From DATKQD01 sp050695655 (GTDB lineage: Bacteria; Chloroflexota; JAJPGV01), in NCBI GenBank assembly GCA_050695655.1, contig JBOGTU010000139.1:1-20845 (forward strand): 20,845 nt of DNA, written 5' to 3'. Under the pieces are notes generated by a model, which worked only from the letters and a program-made list of their open reading frames with translations, had not been told where the DNA came from and ran no database searches. Made by a program: the position numbers and the translations under genes. This document shows positions 14,617-20,845 of the stretch, piece by piece (within the stretch, counting starts at the first letter, position 1; every line of letters begins with the position of its first letter).

Positions 14617-15114
14617 ATGGCACAAGCGAAAGAGCGCGGCGACGTTGGCCCGCCGGTAGTAACGGCCGGCGAAAAGGACAGCCTGGTGCGCTTTTTGGAT
14701 TACCTGCGCGCCTCCATCGCGCACAAGCTCGATGGTTTGAGCGAAGAGGAGGTGCGCCGCGCCCTGGTGCCCTCACGCACCACGCTGATGATGCTGATCA
14801 AGCACCTGGCTCGGGTGGAGCTGCGCTGGTTCTGCATCAACTTCGCCGGGCAGAGCATTCCGGAGGTCCCGGCCGACCCCTACCCAACTGAGACCGACAC
14901 CATCCCAGCCGTCCTGGCGGCCTATCGCGCCGCGGCTGTGCAGGCCAATGCCGCCATTGCCGCGGGCGACATAAACCAGCGAGCGGCCCGCTCCCGCGGC
15001 GACGACCCACCTACCCTGCGCTGGATCCTCATCCACATGATCGAGGAAACGGCGCGGCACGCCGGCCACGCCGACATCCTGCGCGAGCAGATCGACGGCG
15101 CGGTGGGCCGCTGA
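14617..15114 (+). CDS. DinB-superfamily (DUF664) protein
   Basis: The 165-residue protein shows the DUF664 pattern: FLDYLRASIAHKLDGLSEEEVRRALVPSRTTLMMLIKHLARVELRWF (first metal-type His in KHL), then WILIHMIEETARHAGHADILREQIDG with the second and third His. DUF664 members resemble mycothiol- or bacillithiol-dependent transferases, but the thiol and substrate here are unknown. It is a distant second DinB-type protein relative to 8143-8670 and not a recent duplicate. It is divergent from the Ddn-like gene, with about 95 nt between the chosen starts, and convergent with the GNAT gene 4 nt downstream. Confidence 0.87.
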   Translation: MAQAKERGDVGPPVVTAGEKDSLVRFLDYLRASIAHKLDGLSEEEVRRALVPSRTTLMMLIKHLARVELRWFCINFAGQSIPEVPADPYPTETDTIPAVLAAYRAAAVQANAAIAAGDINQRAARSRGDDPPTLRWILIHMIEETARHAGHADILREQIDGAVGR

Positions 15115-15118
15115 ACGC

Positions 15119-15571
15119 TCAGGCCAGCCGCAACCGCATCTCCGTCCAGTAGCCGTGCTCAGATAGGGGCAGGTAGTCCAACGCCGCGTACAGTGCGCGG
15201 TTGCCGGGCATGTCATGTCGCACACCCAGCCGAATCTCGTGCCGGCCCAACTTCGGCGCCTGGCACCGCAGCCACAGCATGATGGCTCGCCCAATGCCGC
15301 GGCGCTGACAGTCTGGGCGCACCGCCAGCCGGCGCAGGTGCAAGTACTCGTCGTGCAGCCCCACCCGCGCCGTGGCCACAGCCTCGCCTCCAACTGTCGC
15401 GACGATGCCGCGTCCCGAGGTGAGATGCTCTCGCACCACCTCCACGGTCTCGGACACCGCGCCGCTGGGCGGGTCCAGCAGCGCCTGCGGCGCAAACGCC
15501 GCCTGCGTCAGCTGGTGCACCAGCTCCGCCGCCTCCGGCCCGCACCAGGCGATGGCCAGCCCGTCAATCAC
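15119..15571 (-). CDS. GNAT-family N-acetyltransferase
   Basis: This is a predicted acetyl-CoA-dependent N-acetyltransferase of unknown substrate. It has the expected order: PEAAELVHQLTQAAF helix, GIVATVGGEAVATARVGL strands, motif A LRRLAVRPDCQRRGIGRAIMLWL with the QRRGIGRA acetyl-CoA pyrophosphate loop, then HDMPGNRALYAALDYLP (motif B) and a C-terminal strand. From GTG 15571 it is 150 residues, a normal single-domain GNAT. The frame is open up to 15733, with alternative GTGs at 15631 and 15628, but that would run into the merR promoter. A TGGCACACT element just before GTG 15571 suggests a leaderless start there. It is divergent from merR, which might control it. Confidence 0.85.
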   Translation of the reverse strand: MIDGLAIAWCGPEAAELVHQLTQAAFAPQALLDPPSGAVSETVEVVREHLTSGRGIVATVGGEAVATARVGLHDEYLHLRRLAVRPDCQRRGIGRAIMLWLRCQAPKLGRHEIRLGVRHDMPGNRALYAALDYLPLSEHGYWTEMRLRLA

Positions 15572-15648
15572 CTTCTCAGTGTGCCAGATTGTGGCCGGAA
15601 GGCGCTTGGGAGGGTGCAGGTGGCGCACCACAGTCGGCAGATTCGCTC

Positions 15649-15679
15649 TTGACTCTCCAGCGAGTGGAGGCTCCATCAT
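15649..15679 (+). promoter_or_regulatory. MerR-type promoter/operator in front of merR
   Basis: TTGACT (15649-15654) is a strong -35. It is followed by the dyad CTCCA-gcgag-TGGAG (15655-15669), which strongly resembles MerR-family operators of the TTGACTCTCCAG type. A -10 candidate CATCAT (15674-15679) gives a 19-bp spacer, the long spacing typical of MerR-activated promoters. The -10 overlaps ATG 15678. The predicted transcription start is near the second in-frame ATG, 15687. The GGAGG of the dyad also looks like a ribosome binding site for ATG 15678. Confidence 0.65.
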
Positions 15680-16583
15680 GTCCGACATGACCATTGGCGA
15701 GTTGGCGAAACGCACTGGACTGCCGGTACGCACACTGCGCTTCTACGCGGACGTGGGCGTGCTGCCGGAGGTGGCGCGCAGCGAGTCTGGTTACAGGCTG
15801 TTCGAGCCTGCTGCCGTGGCTCGCGCGCGACTGCTGCGCACGTTGCGGGAGCTGGGAGTCGGTTTGGAGGACATCAGGCGCGTGTTGGCCGCGGAGGTTC
15901 CGCTGGCTGAAATCGCGGCGAGGCACGCCCGTGCGCTCGATGCCCAGATCCGGACCCTGCGCCTGGAGCGCGCGGTGCTCAGGGCCGTGGTCAAGTCCAC
16001 CAACGCAGAGGAGTTGCAACGCATGAAAGACCTGACGAGCATGACCGAGCACGAACGGCGCCGCGTCATCGACGACTATCTCGACGCCGTCTTCGGCAAC
16101 CACGACAGCCCTGTCGCCGGCAAGCTTCGCGTCGGGGCGCCCGAGCTGCCCGAGGACCCTACCGCCGACCAGGTGGCCGCCTGGGTCGAGCTGGTTGAGC
16201 TGCTGCGCGACGCCGACTTCGTCGCGTCGAGCCGGCGGATGGCCGAGCGCGCCCTGGCAGACGGGCCACAGCCCGATGACGCGCAGTTCGAAGTCGGCAA
16301 GGCGGTAGGCGAACACGCCGGCGCGGCTGCCCGTGCTGGTATCCCGCCTGGTTCGCCCGAGGCGCTGGCTGTGGTGCGGCGCCTGGAGGCCATGACTCTG
16401 GCCGAGCCCCAGGACCGCGCCGCTGCGGCTGAGCGCATCGAGACGTTCACCGACCGCCGCGTCGCCCGCTACTGGACGCTGGTCGGGATCGTGAACGGGT
16501 GGCCCCAGGCGCAAACGCCAGGGGCAGACGAGCTGACCCAAGCCTGGGGCTGGTACGCAAGGGCGTTGCGGGCACACGCGTAG
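15678..16583 (+). CDS. MerR-family transcriptional regulator with long C-terminal domain
   Basis: The N-terminal winged-helix MerR DNA-binding domain is clear: MTIGELAKRTGLPVRTLRFYADVGVLPEVARSESGYRLF, then the LRTLRELGVGLEDIRRVL helices and a dimerisation helix to about residue 115. The remaining 185 or so residues (MKDLTSMTEHERRRVIDDYLDAVFG to NGWPQAQTPGADELTQAWGWYARAL) form a helical effector domain like those of uncharacterised actinobacterial MerR proteins. It has no metal-binding Cys cluster, so an organic ligand is more likely than a metal. Either ATG 15678 (GGAGG 7 nt upstream) or ATG 15687 (leaderless from the MerR-type promoter) could be the start. Autoregulation is likely from the upstream dyad. 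The neighbouring GNAT and ABM genes are candidate targets. Confidence 0.9.
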   Translation: MSDMTIGELAKRTGLPVRTLRFYADVGVLPEVARSESGYRLFEPAAVARARLLRTLRELGVGLEDIRRVLAAEVPLAEIAARHARALDAQIRTLRLERAVLRAVVKSTNAEELQRMKDLTSMTEHERRRVIDDYLDAVFGNHDSPVAGKLRVGAPELPEDPTADQVAAWVELVELLRDADFVASSRRMAERALADGPQPDDAQFEVGKAVGEHAGAAARAGIPPGSPEALAVVRRLEAMTLAEPQDRAAAAERIETFTDRRVARYWTLVGIVNGWPQAQTPGADELTQAWGWYARALRAHA

Positions 16584-16747
16584 TGCTCCGAGGCGGCGAG
16601 AGAGGGCGGGGAAGCGGGGCGCTCCTCCTCGCGCTGTCACGCGACGATGTGTTCGTCCCTGCCGTGCTGTCCGTTAATCGGGCAGCCTGCTCGCAGGAGC
16701 CGGTACAGGGTGTAGGCTGGGATCGAAACATTTGAGGGGTTGTAGAG

Positions 16748-17026
16748 ATGTTTGTCACCGTCACCACCATCAACATGCCCACTGCCGCCATGGGTCCCGT
16801 GCTGGACGGCTTCCGCCACGGGGCCCAGGCGCTGCGACAGTTCCCTGGCTTCCTCGGTTTTGAGCTGTGGACCACCGAAGGCACGCTGCAGGCCGTGGCG
16901 CAGTGGGAATCGCGCGAGGCTGTCGATGCCTACAAGGCGAGCGATCTCTTCAAGGCCCACCACGGCGGCGGCACCGGCGGCGGCAGCGCCACCCAGTACG
17001 ACGCCGAGGTCGTGATCGCCCGCTGA
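16748..17026 (+). CDS. Antibiotic biosynthesis monooxygenase (ABM)-domain protein
   Basis: The 92-residue protein is a single ferredoxin-like ABM domain: FVTVTTINM strand, VLDGFRHGAQALRQFPGFLGFELW, GTLQAVAQWESREAVDAYKASDLFKAH, and a closing strand YDAEVVIAR. Members are cofactor-free or heme-degrading monooxygenases or small stress proteins that work as dimers; which applies here is unclear. A loop before the last strand is Gly-rich (HHGGGTGGGSATQ). ATG 16748 follows a GAGGGG stretch about 10 nt upstream. The 164-nt gap from merR shows no recognisable promoter, so joint or separate transcription is open. Confidence 0.82.
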   Translation: MFVTVTTINMPTAAMGPVLDGFRHGAQALRQFPGFLGFELWTTEGTLQAVAQWESREAVDAYKASDLFKAHHGGGTGGGSATQYDAEVVIAR

Positions 17027-17078
17027 CCGCTGCCTCAGTAGAGCCAATTTCCAGGGGAGTTGCGGGGCCGAGCGTCGA

Positions 17079-18329
17079 TCAGTCGATGATGGCCTGGTAC
17101 GTGGTGACCCGCAGCTCTCGCCGAAGCAAGCCGTTGCCATTCATCACCTGGGTGAGAAAGAGGGCGCTCAGGTCTTCCGCGGGCGAAACGAAGAACGCGG
17201 TGGAGGCGGCGCCGCCCCAGTAGTACTCGCCCACGCTGCCCAGCACCTGCGCCACGGTGGGATCCAGCAGCATGGCGAACCCCAGCCCAAAGCCGATGCC
17301 GGCCCGGGCGGTTTCGCCGCCGCTCTTGGCCATGGTGGCCAGGTCCGCGCCGCCAGGCAGGTGGTTCATGGTCATGAGCCGCAGCGTCCGCGGGCCGATG
17401 ATGCGCTCGCCATCCAGCTCGCCTCCGCCGGCCAGCATCTTGCAGAAGCGCATGTAGTCGTGAGCCGTGGATACCAACCCTCCGGCCGCCGAAAGGTAGG
17501 TGCGCTTGCGATAGCCGGAGGTTGCCGGCGCGTCCACCAGCGCGTACGAACCGTCGGCCTCGCGCCGGTAACACGCGGCAAAGCGATCGAGCTTGGCATC
17601 GGGCACCTCGAAGGCGGTGTCAGCCATGCCCAAAGGGTCCAGGATGCGTTCGCGCAGGAAGTGGTCCAACCGCTGGCCGCTGAGCACCTCACACAGGTAC
17701 CCAACCACGTCGGTTGATACGCCATAAATCCACTGCGCACCCGGATCGACCGCCAGCGGCAGCTCACTCAGCCTGGCGATGAACTCCTTCAGCGTCCCTT
17801 CCGAGCTGGAGCCCATAAGCCCGGCGCGCGTGTACAACTCAGCCACCGGCGATGAGGTGCTGCCCGGTGCACCGGCACGGCTGGTGAGGCCGGAGGTGTG
17901 CATGAGCAGGTCGCGCACGGTCATCTCGCGCGCGGGCTCGCGCGTACTGAAGTGGTCCGCTGTGCCGCCGGCAAAGACCTTAAGGCCCTGCAGCTCCGGG
18001 ATGAAACGCGAGGCGGGATCGTCCAGCTGAAACCGTCCCTCCTCGTAGAGCGTCATGAGCCCCACGCTGGCGATGGGCTTAGTCATGGAGTAAAAGCGAA
18101 AGATGGCGTCCACGCGCATGGGCTTGCCGGCCTCGTCATCCATGCGGCCGTAGGTCTCGCAATGCACCACCTTGCCATGCCGCGCCACCATCGTCAGCGC
18201 GCCCGGGATGCGCTTCAAATCCACGGCTTCCTGCACCACACGGGTGAGCCGGCCGAGGCGGGCGGACGACATGCCAACATCCTCCGGGGCGGCTTCACAC
18301 ACATCCTTCGACATCGCCGCGATTGCCAT
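17079..18329 (-). CDS. Serine beta-lactamase-like hydrolase/esterase (class C fold)
   Basis: The 416-residue protein belongs to the beta-lactamase/penicillin-binding/esterase family (Pfam Beta-lactamase). The nucleophile motif is S81-M-T-K84 in FYSMTKPIAS, and the tyrosine motif is Y202-G-V-S in WIYGVSTDVVGYL. The class-typical LLMHTSGLTSR, DPLGMADTAFEVP and AGGLVSTAHDYMRFCKML are present. YxxS instead of the class C YxN and the overall length fit EstB-like esterases or D-aminopeptidase-like hydrolases better than a true resistance enzyme. No signal peptide is seen, consistent with a cytoplasmic esterase. The start at ATG 18329 is strongly supported by AGGAGGAG about 6 nt upstream. It is divergent from the Rieske oxygenase at 18432, a common context for catabolic hydrolases. 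Confidence 0.92.
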   Translation of the reverse strand: MAIAAMSKDVCEAAPEDVGMSSARLGRLTRVVQEAVDLKRIPGALTMVARHGKVVHCETYGRMDDEAGKPMRVDAIFRFYSMTKPIASVGLMTLYEEGRFQLDDPASRFIPELQGLKVFAGGTADHFSTREPAREMTVRDLLMHTSGLTSRAGAPGSTSSPVAELYTRAGLMGSSSEGTLKEFIARLSELPLAVDPGAQWIYGVSTDVVGYLCEVLSGQRLDHFLRERILDPLGMADTAFEVPDAKLDRFAACYRREADGSYALVDAPATSGYRKRTYLSAAGGLVSTAHDYMRFCKMLAGGGELDGERIIGPRTLRLMTMNHLPGGADLATMAKSGGETARAGIGFGLGFAMLLDPTVAQVLGSVGEYYWGGAASTAFFVSPAEDLSALFLTQVMNGNGLLRRELRVTTYQAIID

Positions 18330-18364
18330 ACTTTTCTCCTCCTGGCAGGAACTGACGTGGGCCG

Positions 18365-18403
18365 AGTGTACCGCTCACGCACCGGCGGGGCGCATGGCAT
18401 ACT
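18365..18403. promoter_or_regulatory. Divergent -10 elements between the hydrolase and the Rieske oxygenase
   Basis: TGGCATACT at 18395-18403 on the plus strand is an extended -10 (4-5 of 6 to TATAAT) facing the oxygenase at 18432. TACACT on the minus strand (18370-18365) faces the hydrolase at 18329. The two face away from each other 27 nt apart, so their -35 regions would overlap. Both genes then have short leaders with a Shine-Dalgarno. Neither -35 is convincing. Confidence 0.4.
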
Positions 18404-18431
18404 GGCCGAAAGTTCACCCAGGAGCAAACCC

Positions 18432-19727
18432 ATGCTGACCACGGAAGAAAACGAGCTGCTGTGCCGCACCAACGCGGGCACGCCCATGGGCGAGCTGTTC
18501 CGTCGCTTCTGGCTGCCGGCGCTGCTGCCCTCGGAGCTGCCCGCGCCCGATTGCGACCCCATCCGCTTCCGCATCCTGGGTGAGGACCTCATCGCCTTCC
18601 GCGACAGCAACGGCCAGGTGGGCTTCCTGGCGCAGAACTGCCCGCACCGCGGCGCCAGCCTCTTCTTTGGGCGCAATGAGGAGTGCGGCCTGCGCTGCGT
18701 GTACCACGGCTGGAAATTCGACGTGACGGGCGCCTGCGTGGACATGCCTAATGAGCCGGCCGAGAGCAACTTCAAGCACAAGGTGCAGGCCACGGCCTAC
18801 CCGGCGGCGGAGTTCGGCGGGCTCGTCTGGATCTACATGGGCCCCAGGGCCGAGCAGCCGGCGCTGCCCCGCTACCAGTGGTGCCTGCAGCCGGACGCGG
18901 ACAACAGCCGCGCCAGCAAGTGGCTGCAGGACTCCAACTACACCCACGGCCTGGAAGGCAACATCGACTCTTCCCACGTGGGCTTCCTGCACAGCACCCT
19001 GAGGCAGGACATCTTCAGCCGCAGCGGCGTGCGCAACGTCACGCCCCAGCAGACCGTGGCGCTGGATACGGACTTCGGCTTCGTGTACGGCGCGCGCAGG
19101 CCTACGGAGGACGCCCGCTTCTACTGGCGGATCACCACCTACGTCTTCCCCGTGTTCACCTCCATCGCCACCCGGCTGCGCAACGGCCAGGGCTTTTTTG
19201 TGCTGCCACGAGATGACGAGCACAGCTGGTGGTTCTCGGTGCGGCCACCGTCTGCCAACGCGGATGAGGGCTCGCAACGGCCGCCCGGGCCCATGAGCGA
19301 GGCCCTGAAGCGCGAGCTGTCGGACCCCACGACTGGACTCATTCCCGGCACCTTCCGCCACATCCGCAACAAAGACAACGACTACCTCATCGACCGCGAG
19401 ATGCAGCGCACCTACAACTTCTCAGGCATGCCCGCCTACAACCCCGTGCAGGACAAGGCCATGACCGAGAGCATGGGGGCGCTGTACGATCGCCGGCAGG
19501 AGCACCTGGGCACGGCCGACTCCGCCATCATCCACTGGCGGCGGCTCATGCTGCGCGCGGCACGGCAACTCGAGCTGGGCGGACTGCCCGGCATCCTGCG
19601 CGATCCCGATCTCTTCCGCGCCATCCCGCTGGAGATCAACAGCCCCGAGGGCGACTTCGCCCGCGTGTGGGACGAGCACCACTCGGCCTTCCTACGCGAA
19701 GTGACCGAGGCCGCGCCCCAGCGTTAG
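18432..19727 (+). CDS. Rieske non-heme iron aromatic ring-hydroxylating oxygenase, alpha subunit
   Basis: This is an oxygenase component that uses a [2Fe-2S] cluster and a mononuclear iron to hydroxylate or demethylate an aromatic or similar substrate. Of its 431 residues, 45-140 are the Rieske domain, with C70-P-H72-R and C89-V-Y-H92. The catalytic domain has the bridging Asp179 and iron ligands His182 and His187 in GLEGNIDSSHVGFLH. The sequence is nearest the phthalate 4,5-dioxygenase/vanillate demethylase-type single-subunit group. No reductase, ferredoxin or beta subunit is beside it, so electron transfer partners must be elsewhere. ATG 18432 is preceded by AGGAGC about 7 nt upstream; the open frame further upstream (to 17898) only shadows the hydrolase gene. 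Confidence 0.92.
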   Translation: MLTTEENELLCRTNAGTPMGELFRRFWLPALLPSELPAPDCDPIRFRILGEDLIAFRDSNGQVGFLAQNCPHRGASLFFGRNEECGLRCVYHGWKFDVTGACVDMPNEPAESNFKHKVQATAYPAAEFGGLVWIYMGPRAEQPALPRYQWCLQPDADNSRASKWLQDSNYTHGLEGNIDSSHVGFLHSTLRQDIFSRSGVRNVTPQQTVALDTDFGFVYGARRPTEDARFYWRITTYVFPVFTSIATRLRNGQGFFVLPRDDEHSWWFSVRPPSANADEGSQRPPGPMSEALKRELSDPTTGLIPGTFRHIRNKDNDYLIDREMQRTYNFSGMPAYNPVQDKAMTESMGALYDRRQEHLGTADSAIIHWRRLMLRAARQLELGGLPGILRDPDLFRAIPLEINSPEGDFARVWDEHHSAFLREVTEAAPQR

Positions 19728-19741
19728 CAGCCCGCGCCGGC

Positions 19742-20845
19742 TTACACGATGCCGCCGCTGATGGCGGGGTCGAGCTCCGGGTGCTGCTCGAAACCCTGGC
19801 GCAGCGCGCGCGTTTCCTCCAGCCAGTCCGCGCCATCAGGCAGGAACACGCCGCCGGCCCGCACGCCGTACACGCCGGGATCGTCCACTCCCGGCGGCAC
19901 GATGCCCTCGTCCGCCAGCGCCCGCGCGGCCGCGATAAGCCGGCGCCGCACGCGAATCACCATGATGTCGCTGGTGCCCAGGTGCTCCCGTGTGCGGTCG
20001 TACACGGCGCCCATGCTCTCGGTGATGGCCTGGTCCTGCAAATGGATGCCGCGGATGCCGGTGAACTCTTCGTTGTTGCGCTGGCGCTCACGGTCGATGT
20101 GATAGTCGTTCTCGCGGTTGGCAGCCATGCGGAAGCGGCCCAGCCAGCTCGTGCCGTTGTCCAGAAGCTGGCCCAGCCCCGCGCCACCGGCGCGCCCCAC
20201 GGCCACGGCGGCGGGGTTGACGCGCGGCCGGAAGCGCGGCCCCATGTTGAAGAACAGGGTGTGATCGTCATCCATCGGCACCCAGCAGCGCGCCACCACC
20301 TTGAGGCCCAGCACGCCCTGCGGCGGCATGGTGTAGAAGGGGAAGATGAACTGCGCCACGCGCCAGTACTGGCTGCCGGCATCGGCCGGCCGGTACGCGC
20401 CATACATCGCGCCACCGTCCGTCTCCACCACCACGTAATGCGGCGCCTTGTGCTTGAGGATGTAGTAGGAGAAGCTGCCCGCGATCTGGTCCTCGGCATT
20501 CAGCGAGCCGGCGTGCAGAAAGCTGAAGTGGCTGGTATCGATGTCGCCCTCCAGCGCCTGCAGCCAGTTGCACTCGCGCTGGATGGCGCTCACGCTGCCC
20601 TCGCCTTGCGGCAGCATGTTCCCTTCCAGGTCCGGCAGGGGCGGCGGTGTATCGCGCGGGCCCATGTAGGCATACACCAGGCCGTTGCGCTCGTGGCAGG
20701 GATAGGCCGTGGCCTTGACCTTGTGCTTGAAGTTGCTCTCCGGCGGCTCGTTGGGCATGTCTACGCAGTTGCCGTCAACATCGAATTTCCAGCCGTGGTA
20801 CACGCACCTCAGCCCGCACTCCTCGTTGCGCCCGAAGAACAGCGA
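19742..20845 (-). CDS. Second Rieske oxygenase alpha subunit, 5' partial (homologue of the first)
   Basis: The reverse-strand frame runs off the window end, so the N-terminus is missing. The visible part starts inside the Rieske domain (SLFFGRNEECGLRCVYHGWKFD, holding the second Cys/His pair) and contains the iron site LEGDIDTSHFSFLH with its Asp and two His. Its C-terminal ITESMGAVYDRTREHLGTSDIMVI parallels MTESMGALYDRRQEHLGTADSAII of the neighbour. It is clearly a homologue of 18432-19727, placed tail to tail with only 14 nt between stops. The catalytic region has diverged (different length around ALEGDIDTSHFSFLHAGSLNAEDQI), so a different substrate is plausible. Confidence 0.9.
   Translation of the reverse strand, partial: SLFFGRNEECGLRCVYHGWKFDVDGNCVDMPNEPPESNFKHKVKATAYPCHERNGLVYAYMGPRDTPPPLPDLEGNMLPQGEGSVSAIQRECNWLQALEGDIDTSHFSFLHAGSLNAEDQIAGSFSYYILKHKAPHYVVVETDGGAMYGAYRPADAGSQYWRVAQFIFPFYTMPPQGVLGLKVVARCWVPMDDDHTLFFNMGPRFRPRVNPAAVAVGRAGGAGLGQLLDNGTSWLGRFRMAANRENDYHIDRERQRNNEEFTGIRGIHLQDQAITESMGAVYDRTREHLGTSDIMVIRVRRRLIAAARALADEGIVPPGVDDPGVYGVRAGGVFLPDGADWLEETRALRQGFEQHPELDPAISGGIV

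Noticed and set aside
15576..16640. 354-aa reverse open frame across merR
   Set aside because: It is antisense to a clear MerR protein and rich in low-information residues.
17079..18329. True class C beta-lactamase resistance gene
   Set aside because: There is no signal peptide and the Tyr motif is YGVS rather than YxN; this fits EstB-like esterases or peptidases of the same fold better.
17898..18431. N-terminal extension of the Rieske oxygenase
   Set aside because: It is antisense to the hydrolase gene; the Shine-Dalgarno and family N-terminus place the start at ATG 18432.
1..20845. Defence island, CRISPR, prophage or insertion sequence
   Set aside because: No cas, nuclease-helicase, toxin-antitoxin, integrase or transposase proteins and no direct-repeat arrays are visible.

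Overview
The window is about 20.8 kb of GC-rich, gene-dense bacterial DNA with no rRNA, tRNA, CRISPR array, transposase or phage gene that I can see. Gene content points to Chloroflexota or a neighbouring deep Terrabacteria lineage. The signs are an aminopeptidase P/EF-P/XseA/XseB block, an EF-P with a Thermus-type KLGRG tip loop, a deazaflavin (F420)-type nitroreductase, DUF664/DinB proteins, a long actinobacterial-style MerR regulator, many GTG/TTG starts and several promoters that look leaderless. The phylum is an inference from these traits and was not tested by a search.

Layout. 1-6 kb is a forward housekeeping block: MltG transglycosylase (5' end cut by the window), a seven-bladed WD40 lipoprotein, an M24 aminopeptidase P, EF-P, and the two exonuclease VII subunits xseA and xseB (4-nt overlap). 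6-8.7 kb runs in reverse: a small exported or membrane-anchored protein, L-aspartate oxidase NadB, and a DinB-family protein. 8.67-9.27 kb is the only long gene-free stretch, a GC-rich leader with several hairpins in front of a LysM-LysM-CHAP cell-wall hydrolase. A ThDP-dependent enzyme of the acetolactate-synthase superfamily follows. 12.3-13.8 kb holds a compact module: two adjacent overlapping flavin split-barrel (PNPOx-like) genes, flanked by two small proteins that share a motif. 14.1-17.0 kb is a set of single-gene accessory units: Ddn-like reductase, DinB/DUF664, GNAT acetyltransferase, MerR regulator with a recognisable MerR-type promoter, and an ABM-domain monooxygenase. 17.1-20.8 kb contains a serine beta-lactamase-like hydrolase divergent from a Rieske oxygenase, which in turn faces, tail to tail, a second homologous Rieske oxygenase cut off by the window end.

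How it fits together. The first 6 kb is cell-wall, translation and DNA-repair housekeeping. The rest looks like a soil-type metabolic accessory repertoire (Rieske oxygenases, ThDP lyase, F420/flavin reductases, DinB proteins, esterase/beta-lactamase fold), mostly as single genes with their own promoters. I found no defence island or clear multi-gene novel system. The items most worth a second look are the PNPOx/small-protein module, the run of -10 boxes placed about 6-9 nt before start codons, the MerR promoter that overlaps its own start codon, the 15-bp perfect inverted repeat inside the WD40 gene, and the structured leader of the LysM-CHAP gene.
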